64,000 nt of DNA from Leisingera sp. ANG-M1 (GTDB taxonomy: Bacteria > Pseudomonadota > Alphaproteobacteria > Rhodobacterales > Rhodobacteraceae), in contig NZ_JWLC01000008.1 of the NCBI RefSeq assembly GCF_000813745.1, positions 1 to 64,000 on the forward strand, in the 5' to 3' direction. The notes below the pieces were generated by a model. That model searched no databases. It was not told the DNA's origin and saw only the letters and a program-made list of their open reading frames with translations. Below are positions 54,407 through 64,000 of the stretch, in pieces; positions within the stretch are counted from its first letter, which is position 1; the number at the start of each line of letters is the position of its first letter. A program made the position numbers and the translations under genes.

Positions 54407-55711
54407 TCAGCGGGCGCGCTGTTTGGCGCCGCCGCGGCGCTGGCCGCCCGGCTTGCCGCCTTGGGGTTTGCCCTGTCCGCCGCCGCCCCCGCCGCGGCGC
54501 CTGAAACCGCCCGGCTTGCCGCCGGGGCCGCCGCGGCGGCCGCCCGGTTTGCCTGCCGGGGCTGCCGGATCCGGCATGGCTTCCCAGGCGCGGCCGGAGG
54601 CCACGGGGATGGAGAGCTTCATCACTTTCTGGATTGCTTTCAGGTCATCCATTTCGTCCGGAGCGCAGAAGGCCACGGCCTGGCCGTCCTTGCCGGCCCG
54701 CGCGGTGCGGCCGATGCGGTGGACATAGGCGTCCGGCACATTGGGCAATTCGTAGTTGTAGACGTATTTCACGTCCGGGATGTCGAGGCCGCGGGCCGCG
54801 ACGTCGGTGGCCACCAGCACCTTGATCTCGCCGGCCTTGAAGGCGGCCAAGGCGCGTTCGCGCTGGCCCTGGCTTTTGTTGCCATGGATGGCGGCAGCTG
54901 CGAAGCCGGATTTTTCCAGCGTCTTCATCAGCTTTTCCATGCCCCATTTGGTGCGGCCGAAGACCAGGGTGCGCTCATCCTTGTGGGCGTCCAGCAGCTC
55001 TTTCAGAAGCGAGAGCTTCTCCGCCTTGGCGATGAAATGCACCGACTGGGTGATCTTGTCGGCAGCTTTGCCCGGGGGTGAAACCTCGATCCGGACCGGG
55101 CTTTGCAGGTAGGAGTTGGCGATCTCGTTCATCTGCTTGGGCATGGTGGCCGAGAACAGCATGGTCTGGCGCTCATCCGGGATCAGCGCCGCGATCTTGC
55201 GCAGAGTGTGGATGAAGCCGAGATCCAGCATCTGGTCGGCCTCGTCCAGCACCAGGAAGTCGCAGGAGCCGAGGTCCAGCGCGCCGCGGTCGAGGATGTC
55301 GATCAGGCGGCCCGGGGTGGCGACCAGGATGTCGGTGCCCTTGGCGATGCGGGCAATCTGCGGGTTGATGGAGACACCGCCGACCACCAGGCCGACCTTC
55401 ATCGGGGTGTTTTCGGTCAGCCCTTTCAGGGTGTCGGCGATCTGGTTGGCCAGCTCGCGGGTGGGCGCCAGCACCAGGCCGCGCACAGTCATCGCAGCGG
55501 GCTTGCGGCCGTACTCCAGCATGCGGGCCACCAGCGGCACGCCAAAGGCTGCGGTTTTGCCGGTGCCGGTCTGGGCCAGGCCCAGCACGTCCTTGCCGTT
55601 CAGCGCATGCGGAATGGCGCGGGCCTGGATCGGGGTGGGGTCGTTCAAACCCATGTCTTTCAGGCGGTTCAGGAGCTTTTCTGGCAGCCCCATGGTCGAA
55701 AATTCTGTCAC
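54407..55711 (-). CDS. DEAD-box RNA helicase
   Basis: The 434-residue ATP-dependent RNA helicase has the Q motif, Walker A AQTGTGKTAAFG, PTRELANQ, the DEAD box VLDEADQMLD, SAT, and HRIGRTARAG. A C-terminal tail of about 60 residues is rich in Gly, Arg, Pro and Lys (RGG-like) and should bind RNA. It resembles RhlE. The start is set at GTG 55711, with AGGACGAG upstream; ATG 55693 is possible. An open frame further to 55891 has no site. Confidence 0.92.
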   Translation of the reverse strand: MTEFSTMGLPEKLLNRLKDMGLNDPTPIQARAIPHALNGKDVLGLAQTGTGKTAAFGVPLVARMLEYGRKPAAMTVRGLVLAPTRELANQIADTLKGLTENTPMKVGLVVGGVSINPQIARIAKGTDILVATPGRLIDILDRGALDLGSCDFLVLDEADQMLDLGFIHTLRKIAALIPDERQTMLFSATMPKQMNEIANSYLQSPVRIEVSPPGKAADKITQSVHFIAKAEKLSLLKELLDAHKDERTLVFGRTKWGMEKLMKTLEKSGFAAAAIHGNKSQGQRERALAAFKAGEIKVLVATDVAARGLDIPDVKYVYNYELPNVPDAYVHRIGRTARAGKDGQAVAFCAPDEMDDLKAIQKVMKLSIPVASGRAWEAMPDPAAPAGKPGGRRGGPGGKPGGFRRRGGGGGGQGKPQGGKPGGQRRGGAKQRAR

Positions 55712-56062
55712 GTCTCGTCCTTTCACAGCCCGCCATGCAGCACGGGCCGGTGCCGCTGCCTGTGCAGCGGTGTCTTGCGGGGCAGGGGCCTCACACGCGC
55801 GCTGGCCGGATGCCAGGCCGCTGGCCTCTGCAATCCCCACGCGTGATTTTGGGAACGGCGGCATGTCACTAGACCCCGGACGGTTCAGCACGCTGTTGCG
55901 GTGCGGCCGGTTTTCGGTCTCTGCTCACGCGGCAGGGAGGGATGCCTGGGCGCCACATGGCTGTGGATAAAGCGCATGTCAAGCCAATATCCGTCAGAAA
56001 CCCGGTTTTCGCGGCCTTTGGCATCCGTTAAAGAGGTGGACCAGAACTTCATGAGGACACCG

Positions 56063-56476
56063 ATGCCAGAGACGATTATCGCCCGCTGCGAAGCCAAGGG
56101 GCTGCGCATGACCGGCCAGCGCCGTGTGATTGCACGGGTGCTGCAGGAGAGCGATGATCATCCGGATGTGGAGGAGCTTTATGCCCGCGCCAGCGCGATG
56201 GATGCAGGCATTTCGATTGCCACAGTCTATCGCACGGTGAAGCTGTTCGAAGAGGCCGGCATTCTGGAGCGGCTGGAGTTCGGCGACGGGCGGGCGCGGT
56301 ACGAGGATGCCGAGCGCGAGCATCACGACCATCTGATCGACCTGAACACCGGTGCGGTGATCGAGTTCTGCGATCCCGAGATCGAGGCGCTGCAGGAGAA
56401 GATTGCCCGCAAACTGGGCTATGAGCTGCGCGGCCATAAGCTGGAACTGTACGGGGTGCCGCGCAAAGACGGCTAA
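56063..56476 (+). CDS. Fur-family metal-dependent regulator
   Basis: The 137-residue protein has the Fur winged helix (GLRMTGQRRVIARVLQES, then ISIATVYRTVKLFEEAGILERLEFGDG) and the metal-site segment REHHDHLIDLNTGAVIEF. The CxxC zinc site of E. coli Fur is missing. In Rhodobacteraceae such proteins are often Mur-type, acting in manganese control, rather than iron Fur; Irr is less likely. The ATG at 56063 follows GAGGA; an in-frame ATG at 56051 is also possible. Confidence 0.88.
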   Translation: MPETIIARCEAKGLRMTGQRRVIARVLQESDDHPDVEELYARASAMDAGISIATVYRTVKLFEEAGILERLEFGDGRARYEDAEREHHDHLIDLNTGAVIEFCDPEIEALQEKIARKLGYELRGHKLELYGVPRKDG

Positions 56477-56671
56477 GCTAACTGGTTGCGGCACGCTGTT
56501 TTCCGGAGGCGGCCGGGCGCAGAATAGCACCAACCATCACAGATGTTGATGTGTATACTCACGTCTTGTCATTAAAGCGGGTCGGAAACGGAGTTGCCCG
56601 CGTCTGGGCGCTGATGTTTTTTGCCTGGATGGCCCGGCAAGCAGCCGGTCCGGAATACGGGACGCGCGAAC

Positions 56672-57565
56672 ATGAACAACCTGCACGGCATTTTGCTGGT
56701 CATCGCCTCGATGGCGTTTTTCACGCTTGAAGATATGTTCATCAAACGCTTGTCGGGCACGGTGCCGGTCGGGCAAATCCTGATCTGCCTTGGTCTCGGC
56801 TGCGGGCTGGTCTTTGCGGTGATGGCAAAGATGCAGGGCAATGCTCTGTTTGCGCCGCGCGCCTGGCGGATGAAGCCGGTGCTGCGGGCCAGCACGGAAG
56901 CAGTTTCCGCTATGGCCTTTGCCTCGGCGCTGGCGCTGGTTGATATCTCCACCGTGGCGGCTGTTTTCCAGGCAATGCCGCTGGTGGTAACCATGGGGGC
57001 TGCGCTGTTCCTGGGCGAGGAAGTCGGCTGGCGCCGCTGGCTGGCGATTTGCGTGGGCTTTGCGGGGGTTCTGCTGATTATCCGTCCTGGCCTGGACAGC
57101 TTCGAACCGGCAGCCCTGCTGGTCGTGATTGCCGTGCTGGGCGTGGCGACCCGTGATCTGATGACCCGGGTCATGGACAGTGCGGTGCCGTCATCGGTCG
57201 TAAGTTTTCAAGCCTATCTCTCGCTGATCGCAGCAGGGGCGCTGCTGCTGGCCTTCACACCGGGCGCGCCGCGGATGCTGGACGGGACCGAATACGGAAT
57301 GCTGCTGGGCGGCTGTATCTTTGGCGTGCTTGGGTATTACGGCATTGTCGTTGCCATGCGGATCGGCGACGCCTCGGCCGTTACACCGTTCCGCTACACA
57401 CGGCTGCTGTTCTCGATTCTGGTTGGCGTCATCGTTTTTGGAGAACGCCCGGATACACTGACCCTGACAGGCGCTTCACTGATTATCGGATCCGGCCTTT
57501 ACACCTTTGTCCGCGAGCAGCGGCTGGCACGGCGGGCCCGCCGTGCAGCGGCGGCTGCGGCCTAA
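56672..57565 (+). CDS. EamA-family (DMT) transporter
   Basis: The 297-residue protein has ten hydrophobic segments, in two EamA halves. MNNLHGILLVIASMAFFTLED opens it, and VTPFRYTRLLFSILVGVIVFGE is the typical signature of the second half. The substrate is unknown. It starts at the ATG at 56672. It stands alone between the fur-like gene and eno and is a distinct second DMT gene of the window. Confidence 0.87.
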   Translation: MNNLHGILLVIASMAFFTLEDMFIKRLSGTVPVGQILICLGLGCGLVFAVMAKMQGNALFAPRAWRMKPVLRASTEAVSAMAFASALALVDISTVAAVFQAMPLVVTMGAALFLGEEVGWRRWLAICVGFAGVLLIIRPGLDSFEPAALLVVIAVLGVATRDLMTRVMDSAVPSSVVSFQAYLSLIAAGALLLAFTPGAPRMLDGTEYGMLLGGCIFGVLGYYGIVVAMRIGDASAVTPFRYTRLLFSILVGVIVFGERPDTLTLTGASLIIGSGLYTFVREQRLARRARRAAAAAA

Positions 57566-57690
57566 GGCAGCGCCGCGCGCATTTGTCTGACCCTGTTGGC
57601 GCAAACAGGGCAATGTTAGCCCTAAACCGCCGCTTTTATGCGTGTTAGCGATAACGATGCCGGTTTACTTTCCGGCAGCGGCTGGTATGA

Positions 57691-59016
<1,326 letters not shown>

Positions 59017-59068
59017 TCCCAGCCGCTTGACACTTCTGCGGTGCCCCGGCAAGGCTGGGGCGCAACAG

Positions 59069-59103
59069 CCCCCGGGCCGGACAAGGCCCGGGGGTATTCT
59101 TTT
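59069..59103 (+). terminator. eno terminator
   Basis: CCCCCGGGCC at 59069-59078 pairs perfectly with GGCCCGGGGG at 59085-59094 over six bases, followed by TATTCTTTT. This is a good intrinsic terminator. Confidence 0.88.
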
Positions 59104-59122
59104 ACAGATACCGGACAAATAG

Positions 59123-59437
59123 ATGAAAACCATTTTCCTTTCCGTGCTGATTTCGCTGGGTGCCGGCGCCGCAACAGCTGCACCGAGTGCAAAAGAAACC
59201 TGCCGGAACCTTGCAAAGCACCGCGACGGTGCAGCGCCAGGTATGGAGATGTGCCTGTGCATTTATGATCTGGCGCAAGACATCCTGGATGACGACGTGC
59301 AGGGGCTTCTGTTCCAGAGCTGGAACGACGGGATCGACCGCGAAGAAGAAGCCAATGCCCTGAAGCCCAAGGGGCGCGCCAGCCGCCAGATCAAGAAACT
59401 GGAACAGACCGCTGGCAAGAAATGCTTGCCGTATTGA
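59123..59437 (+). CDS. Small secreted protein of unknown function
   Basis: The 104-residue product has a Sec signal peptide (MKTIFLSVLISLGAGAATAA) and a mature part with four cysteines (ETCRNL, EMCLCIYD, KKCLPY), which may form disulfides in the periplasm. No family is recognised. It follows the eno terminator and is 10 bases before the MEKHLA gene, so the two are probably co-transcribed. Confidence 0.75.
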   Translation: MKTIFLSVLISLGAGAATAAPSAKETCRNLAKHRDGAAPGMEMCLCIYDLAQDILDDDVQGLLFQSWNDGIDREEEANALKPKGRASRQIKKLEQTAGKKCLPY

Positions 59438-59447
59438 GGCGTTGAGA

Positions 59448-59912
59448 GTGGCGGTGCAATTGAAAACCCCTTGTCTGGAAAATGGCTTTCAAACGGCTCA
59501 CTCAGATCTGCTGTTGTCGTCCTTTGCTAAGGTGACAGGCCGCAGGCTGCTGGAAGGCGGGGGCGGCGAAGCACTGTATCAGGCGCCGTTTCCGGTGCTG
59601 TCCCACAACACGGACGCTGACCCCATCTTGACCTACGGGAATTTGGCAGCGCAGAAACTGTGGGAGATGGGCTGGGACCAGCTCACTTCGATGCCGTCGC
59701 GGCTGACGGCGGAGCCAGCCCACCGGGGGCAGCGGGATGCGATGTTTGCCGAGATGCGGGCCAAGGGGTTTATCAGCAATTACGCAGGTGTGCGGATCAG
59801 CGCTTCGGGGCGCCGGTTCGAGATCCGGAACGCGGTGATCTGGCCGCTGCTGGGGCCGGAGGGGGAAAAGCTGGGCGAGGCGGCGACCTTCCAGGACTAC
59901 GTGTTTCTGTAA
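59448..59912 (+). CDS. MEKHLA-domain protein
   Basis: The 154-residue protein resembles the MEKHLA domain, a PAS-like module: PFPVLSHNTDADPILTYGNLAAQKLWEMGW, then MPSRLTAEP and GRRFEIRNAVIWPLLGPEG. Its ligand and role are unknown. The start codon is a GTG at 59448, with GAGGC seven bases upstream; TTG 59442 is an alternative. Confidence 0.78.
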   Translation: MAVQLKTPCLENGFQTAHSDLLLSSFAKVTGRRLLEGGGGEALYQAPFPVLSHNTDADPILTYGNLAAQKLWEMGWDQLTSMPSRLTAEPAHRGQRDAMFAEMRAKGFISNYAGVRISASGRRFEIRNAVIWPLLGPEGEKLGEAATFQDYVFL

Positions 59913-60014
59913 CAGCTTTTCCGGGCCGTGTGTGGCCGGGATCACAGACGCTCACATCAGCGTTATGTTAAGTTTTCCTTGCGCAGCAGGTGCTGCGGGA
60001 AAGGGGAACAGGCC

Positions 60015-60182
60015 ATGACGATGCGGGTTCTGCGCACAGTGGCGATCTGTGCAATTCTTTCAACACTTCTGGGATGCAGCGGAACAGGGGTCTATCCCTT
60101 CAGCGGCCAGCCTGCTTCCGCAAGCGATCCGGTAATGCGGATGAACATGTCCGCGGGCTACATGCAGCTGCCGGGACTTTGA
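60015..60182 (+). CDS. Small lipoprotein, 55 residues
   Basis: The frame from ATG 60015 has a signal peptide with lipobox LLGC (MRVLRTVAICAILSTLLGCS), leaving about 35 mature residues with no motif. A weak AGG lies upstream. It is likely an entericidin-like or other small lipoprotein, but I cannot assign it. Confidence 0.6.
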   Translation: MTMRVLRTVAICAILSTLLGCSGTGVYPFSGQPASASDPVMRMNMSAGYMQLPGL

Positions 60183-60262
60183 TCCTGTAATCCGGGCTGG
60201 ACGCCGGCTTGCTTGAAACCTAGTATTTGATCAAATTATCAATTTGGTTTCAGGAGGCTGAC

Positions 60263-60724
60263 TTGTCAGGCATGCCGATACGTGTTCAGCCGCTGGAAGC
60301 GGACAGCGCAGATCTGGCCGCGCGCTTCATCGCTGCGCTGCTGGAGGAATTGTCAGGCGGCGAGCCCTGTGATCCAGCACCGCTGGAGCCTGTGGCCCGC
60401 GACCTGCTGGCCTCGGGCCGTGTCTGCGGATTTGCAGCTTACAGCTTGGAGAGGCCGGTTGGCGTGCTGATGCTGAACAAATGCGCCGCGGTTTATGCCG
60501 GCGGGCGCTTCGGGGAGATCACTGAACTGTTTGTGGAGCCGGAGTGGCGCTCGCAAGGGACGGCTGCGGCGCTCGTTGATGCTGCGGCGGAGCATGGGCG
60601 CCGTCAGGGCTGGAAACGGCTGGAAGTCGGGGCGCCCGATCAGCCAGCCTGGCAGCGCACGCTGGCCTTCTATCAGCGCTGCGGTTTCACCGAGGTGGGG
60701 CCGCGGCTCCGGTTTCTGCTTTAG
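60263..60724 (+). CDS. GNAT-family acetyltransferase
   Basis: The 153-residue protein has the GNAT core: ITELFVEPEWRSQGTAAALVDAAAEHGRRQGW (acetyl-CoA-binding Q/RxxGxG/A-type loop) then RTLAFYQRCGFTEVG. A perfect AGGAGG at 60252-60257 is five bases before TTG 60263 and 14 before ATG 60272, so TTG is the start. The substrate is unknown. Confidence 0.83.
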   Translation: MSGMPIRVQPLEADSADLAARFIAALLEELSGGEPCDPAPLEPVARDLLASGRVCGFAAYSLERPVGVLMLNKCAAVYAGGRFGEITELFVEPEWRSQGTAAALVDAAAEHGRRQGWKRLEVGAPDQPAWQRTLAFYQRCGFTEVGPRLRFLL

Positions 60725-60765
60725 GGAACCGGAAACCAGCACAGAAAGCGGCGGAGCAGGGGAAC

Positions 60766-61215
60766 TTAAAGTTCCTTGGTCATCAGGATGTATTTGCCGC
60801 GCGGCTGAAACCGGGTGCGCAGGTAAAGCCGCTGCGCGGTTTCGTTCTCGCGGTCCACCTCCAGATGCAGGGCGCGCATACCGGCGCCTGCAAGCGATTT
60901 GGGCAGTTCGGTCAGCACCTCTGTGGCGATACCGCGGCCGCGCACGGCGGGGCGGATGTAGAGCTCATCCACAAAGCCGTCCATGCCGCCGAACTCTACC
61001 GACCAGCCGAAGGTGATGACGATGTAACCGATCGGCGCTCGGGTGGGGCCGATCAGGTAGACGGCGCCATAGGGGTGGCCGTTCAGCAGCGGCTCGATGC
61101 CGGCGCGGCGGTGCTCGTCGGTGCTGTCCAGACCGGACTCGGCATGGAAGGCGGCAACCAGCGAGAGCACCCTGTCCAGATGCTCGGGCTTGGCGAGATG
61201 CAGGGCGGCGCTCAT
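60766..61215 (-). CDS. GNAT-family acetyltransferase
   Basis: The 149-residue protein has IRPAVRGRGIATEVLTEL (acetyl-CoA loop) and ALHLEVDRENETAQRLYLRTRF. It overlaps the nucleoside hydrolase stop (ATGA), so the two are one operon on the minus strand. The substrate is unknown. It is convergent with the preceding GNAT gene and is not its duplicate, as the sequences differ widely. Confidence 0.87.
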   Translation of the reverse strand: MSAALHLAKPEHLDRVLSLVAAFHAESGLDSTDEHRRAGIEPLLNGHPYGAVYLIGPTRAPIGYIVITFGWSVEFGGMDGFVDELYIRPAVRGRGIATEVLTELPKSLAGAGMRALHLEVDRENETAQRLYLRTRFQPRGKYILMTKEL

Positions 61216-62153
61216 AGGCGGGCGAGCCTTTCGGTCAGGAGGTTGAAGAAGCCGTCTGCGTCTGCGTCACCGATGAACAGAGCATTGGGGGCGCGGTCGG
61301 TGACGCCCCACCAATCGGCGACGGTCATGCCGAGGGTGAGGTCTGATCGGGTTTCGACTTCCACATTCACACCGCGGCCGGAGAACAGTTCAGGCTTGAG
61401 CAGCCAGGCGATCACGCAGGGGTCGTGCAGCGGGCCGCCTTCAGAGCCGTATTTCTCAACATCAAAACGTTCGAAGAAATCGAGCATTTCGGCGGTGAAA
61501 TGGCCGACGCGGGTGTTGAGCGCCCGGATGGTCTCGACGCGGGGTTTTGTGGCCAGCACCTTATGCGTCACATCAAGCGGCATGACGGTGGTCGGAGCGC
61601 CGGATCTGAAAACAATTTCAGCGGCTTCCGGGTCGACGTAGATGTTGAATTCTGCAGCCGGGGTGATGTTGCCGACCTCGAAATAGGCGCCGCCCATCAT
61701 TACAACTTCCTGCACCCGTTCGATGATGTCCGGGGCGCGGTTGAAGGCAGCGGCGATGTTGGTGAGCGGGCCCAGCGTGCAAAGCGTGACGGTGCCCGGT
61801 GCTTCGCGGCGCAAGGTGCCAATAATGAAATCGACGCCGTGGCCCTCGGCCAGCGGCATCTGCGGCTCCCACAGTTCCGGGCCGTCGAGGCCGGTCTGCC
61901 CGTGCACATGCTCGGCGGTGATCAGCGGCCGTGACAGCGGCGCGTTGCTGCCTGCATAGACGGGCACATCGGTTTTTCCTGCCGCCTCGCAGGTGATGCG
62001 GGCGTTTTTGCTGGTGAGTTCCAGCGGCACATTGCCGGCAACGCAGGTGATGCCCAAAAGATCCAGCTCATCAGGGCTGGCCAGCGCCAGCAGGATGGCG
62101 ACCGCATCGTCCTGGCCCGGATCAGTGTCGATGATGATTTTCCTGGCACTCAT
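61212..62153 (-). CDS. Nucleoside hydrolase
   Basis: This 313-residue enzyme cleaves the N-glycosidic bond of nucleosides to release ribose. The metal-binding signature IIIDTDPGQDDAVAILLA is at the N-terminus, and EFNIYVDPEAA and HDPCVIAWLL complete the site. It is probably of the inosine-uridine (IUNH) type and serves nucleoside salvage. The GNAT gene follows in overlap. Confidence 0.92.
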   Translation of the reverse strand: MSARKIIIDTDPGQDDAVAILLALASPDELDLLGITCVAGNVPLELTSKNARITCEAAGKTDVPVYAGSNAPLSRPLITAEHVHGQTGLDGPELWEPQMPLAEGHGVDFIIGTLRREAPGTVTLCTLGPLTNIAAAFNRAPDIIERVQEVVMMGGAYFEVGNITPAAEFNIYVDPEAAEIVFRSGAPTTVMPLDVTHKVLATKPRVETIRALNTRVGHFTAEMLDFFERFDVEKYGSEGGPLHDPCVIAWLLKPELFSGRGVNVEVETRSDLTLGMTVADWWGVTDRAPNALFIGDADADGFFNLLTERLARL

Positions 62154-62428
62154 GGCTTGCTCCGCTGCGGCTGAGCTGTGAGCCTACGCTGTGTCCGCCC
62201 GGGATTGAACCGCTGCCGGGCAGGTCTGTGCAAATTTCCGGAGATTTTCTGCGGCGGATGTTTACGGCGGCTGCGTTTGATTTCTATGTTTGGGTGACGC
62301 AACGGAAGCCCGGGCGGGATGGCCCGGCGGCCGATGCGGAATTCTGTTTGGCCCGGTGCGGGCGGTATTGGTGCGGCGCGGTTTTGCCGGGGAATGCACG
62401 TTGTTGATTTTGAATGGGGAATAAGAAA

Positions 62429-62983
62429 ATGCCGAAAGAGCCCAAAGCTGTTGGCGATATCCTGAAAGACAAGAAAATGACCGCCGCTTACATGGATTAC
62501 TGCAAGCGGCGCTTTTGCCTGAACGAGTTCATGTTCACCCAGAACAAGGGCAACGCGGAGTCGCTCTGGACCCGTTACATGGACCAGAAGAAGGGTAAGG
62601 AACCGGTCAATATCACCTCCAAGACCTATAAGGCGGCCAAGGAACTGGCGGATCAGAACAATTTTGCCGACGGCGGCTGGAAGAAGATCATCGAGACCGG
62701 CAAGAAAGAAGTCATCAGCATGCTGAACAAGGATGTCATGGGATTCACCGGCAGCGACGAATACAAGAAATACGTGGCTGAGAACGGCATGGGCGACCCC
62801 AAGAAGGCAGCCAAGCTCTTGGGCATCACCGATGTGAAGAAGCTGAAAGAGGTGATGGTCAATATCGCTGTCGACGACAAGAAGACCGGCGAGAAGCTCT
62901 GGAAGGAGCTGATGAAGAAGGAAAAGATCATCGAGGATTACAAGGCGATTTCCTCCTCATTGAAGAAGGCGAGCCTGGTCTGA
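62429..62983 (+). CDS. Lys-rich helical protein resembling an RGS domain
   Basis: The 184-residue protein has no signal peptide. Residues about 20-125 read like the RGS fold: a helix AAYMDYCKRRFCLNEFMFTQ, then a segment ESLWTRYMDQ, NITSKTYKAAKELA, GKKEVISMLNKDVMGF and SDEYKKYVAE. Eukaryotic RGS proteins share the order of FxxFCxxEFSxENxxF, vNIxxxTrxxi, and FxxSxxY. The match is by eye and must be tested. The rest is Lys-rich helix. GGGGA is eight bases upstream of ATG 62429; ATG 62414 is in frame. A 9-bp hairpin (63001-63021) follows. Confidence 0.6.
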   Translation: MPKEPKAVGDILKDKKMTAAYMDYCKRRFCLNEFMFTQNKGNAESLWTRYMDQKKGKEPVNITSKTYKAAKELADQNNFADGGWKKIIETGKKEVISMLNKDVMGFTGSDEYKKYVAENGMGDPKKAAKLLGITDVKKLKEVMVNIAVDDKKTGEKLWKELMKKEKIIEDYKAISSSLKKASLV

Positions 62984-63000
62984 TCCCGATGTCCGGAGTT

Positions 63001-63021
63001 CCCGGCGGCTGTGCCGCCGGG
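63001..63021. terminator. Hairpin between convergent genes
   Basis: CCCGGCGGC at 63001-63009 pairs with GCCGCCGGG at 63013-63021 over TGT. It follows the RGS-like gene and precedes the recurring motif GAGTATTT at 63026-63033. There is no strong T-run. Confidence 0.6.
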
Positions 63022-63060
63022 ATTTGAGTATTTAGACAAAGAAGAAGCTGTTAGGCGTGC

Positions 63061-63876
63061 TTAGCTGCGCTCGTCTGCTTTCACCTCGTCCCAAAGGGCG
63101 TCCATTTCGGCCAGATCGCTGTCCTCGGGGCGTTTGCCGCGGGCGGCGAGCTTGGTTTCGACCCCTTCGAAGCGGCGGGTGAATTTGGCATTGGCAGCGC
63201 GCAGGGCGGCTTCGGGCTCGACACCCATGTGGCGGCCAAGGTTGGCCATCACAAACAGCAGGTCGCCGAATTCCTCTTCGACTTCGGCGTGCGTGAGCGT
63301 ATCGCGGGCCTCGACCAGTTCGGCGCATTCTTCGGTTATCTTGGCGATAACGTTATCCGCAGAAGGCCAGTCAAAGCCGACACGGGCGGCGCGCTTCTGC
63401 AGCTTGTAGGCACGCAGCAAGGCGGGCAGGCCGACTGCCACGCCGTCCAGGGTGCCTTTCTGTTCCTTGCCGGCGCGTTCTGCCGCCTTGATCGCCTCCC
63501 AGTCCTTGGTCTGCTGGTCGGCGGATTTTTCGCGGCTTTCATCCCCGAACACATGCGGATGGCGCGAGACCATCTTGTTGGACATGGTGGTGACCACGTC
63601 CTGGAAGGAGAAGTGGCCCGCCTCCTGCGCCATCTGGGCGTGGAAGACGGACTGGAACAAGAGATCGCCCAATTCCCCCTTCAGCTCGTCCCAGGCCTCG
63701 CGTTCGATTGCATCGGCAACTTCGTAAGCCTCTTCAATGGTGTAGGGGGCGATGGTGGCGAAATTCTGTTCGATGTCCCAGGGGCAGCCGGATTGCGGAT
63801 CACGCAGGCGGGCCATGATTTCCAAGAGGCGCTCGATGCCTGCGGTTTCATCGTGGATCATGTCTGTTTGGGGCAT
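63061..63876 (-). CDS. mazG: Nucleoside triphosphate pyrophosphohydrolase MazG
   Basis: MazG hydrolyses nucleoside triphosphates to monophosphate and pyrophosphate and removes abnormal ones. The 271-residue protein has two MazG domains. The first has TIEEAYEVADAI and GELGDLLFQ; the second has TEECAELVEA and EEEFGDLLF, with the EExxE and ExxD metal ligands. The start is MPQTDMIHDE at 63876. It is divergent from a peptidase gene at the window edge. Confidence 0.94.
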   Translation of the reverse strand: MPQTDMIHDETAGIERLLEIMARLRDPQSGCPWDIEQNFATIAPYTIEEAYEVADAIEREAWDELKGELGDLLFQSVFHAQMAQEAGHFSFQDVVTTMSNKMVSRHPHVFGDESREKSADQQTKDWEAIKAAERAGKEQKGTLDGVAVGLPALLRAYKLQKRAARVGFDWPSADNVIAKITEECAELVEARDTLTHAEVEEEFGDLLFVMANLGRHMGVEPEAALRAANAKFTRRFEGVETKLAARGKRPEDSDLAEMDALWDEVKADERS

Positions 63877-63939
63877 TGCGGCTGCTCTTGTTTGGGTGTC
63901 AGATGCATCATCCCGAGTCTGGAGCAGGAGTCCACCCCA

Positions 63940-64000
63940 ATGCCCGTTGTGAACCGTATCGCGGATTACGCCGAAGAGATGAAGACCTGGCGGCGGCATC
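63940..64000 (+). CDS. M20-family metallopeptidase, 5' end only
   Basis: The last 61 bases open a frame starting at ATG 63940 with AGGAG at 63925-63929. The twenty residues MPVVNRIADYAEEMKTWRRH match the N-terminus of M20 aminoacylase/hippurate hydrolase-type amidohydrolases, which continue with a metal-binding domain. The rest is outside the window. Confidence 0.65.
   Translation, partial: MPVVNRIADYAEEMKTWRRH

Noticed and set aside
55711-55891. N-terminal extension of the DEAD-box helicase to 55891
   Set aside because: The added residues are unconserved Ala/Pro-rich sequence and the binding site is at 55711.
60263-61215. The two GNAT genes as a duplicated pair
   Set aside because: They face each other on opposite strands and share only the general GNAT motifs.

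Overview
The window looks like chromosomal DNA of a marine alphaproteobacterium of the family Rhodobacteraceae, most likely the Roseobacter group near Leisingera, Phaeobacter or Ruegeria. This rests on high-GC codon use, the single-cysteine DksA, an OlsB-type acyltransferase, the tandem-domain dCTP deaminase, the ihfA-merR-like pair, candidate CtrA boxes (TTAA-N7-TTAA), and the order fabH-plsX-rpmF-yceD-bamE. Nearly everything is core housekeeping sequence, with a few accessory patches.

Layout. 1-2408: an IS3-family insertion sequence whose left end coincides with base 1, the 3' remnant of a TPR-like gene it interrupts, and 720 bases without a gene. 2409-8923: glnE, small proteins, an RlmI-type rRNA methyltransferase, a PIN protein and an M48 peptidase. 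8979-14508: an SbtA-like transporter divergent from a LysR regulator, minCDE, and a PhoD-like phosphatase. 14573-19013: a low-GC HEPN/AbiU2-like gene broken by an amber codon, then a VWA protein, a DUF2927 lipoprotein and a MoxR ATPase. 19137-21748: dksA, an FAD monooxygenase, xth. 21749-24793: a three-gene accessory operon behind an AT-rich leader. 24913-36342: erpA, dgt-like, a YciI pair, argS, SPOR protein, nagZ-scpA-scpB, MFS/Lrp pair, dcd. 36466-43299: tRNA-Pro, MerR-like, ihfA, fabH, plsX, rpmF, yceD, bamE, olsB. 43363-57565: ABC-F, acetyltransferases, SDR, tyrS, anmK, selO, DEAD-box helicase, fur-like, EamA. 57739-64000: eno, small secreted proteins, GNATs, nucleoside hydrolase, an RGS-like protein, mazG and the first codons of an M20 peptidase.

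The strongest candidate for an undescribed system is the operon at 22108-24793. Its first gene encodes a 201-residue protein with nine copies of FSSGS at a spacing of 20-21 residues, the last copy forming the exact C-terminus. The motif is kept at protein level although its codons differ. A perfect hairpin separates it from a gene for an unrecognised helical protein, which overlaps by ATGA a ten-helix EamA transporter. The layout is that of a repeat peptide or precursor with a partner and an exporter, but the function is unknown.

Other notable points are a three-copy intergenic repeat (about 210 bp) whose stems carry compensatory changes, the amber-interrupted HEPN gene, a bacterial protein resembling an RGS domain, a LysR protein with an OxyR-like box but no OxyR cysteines, and several perfect palindromes.
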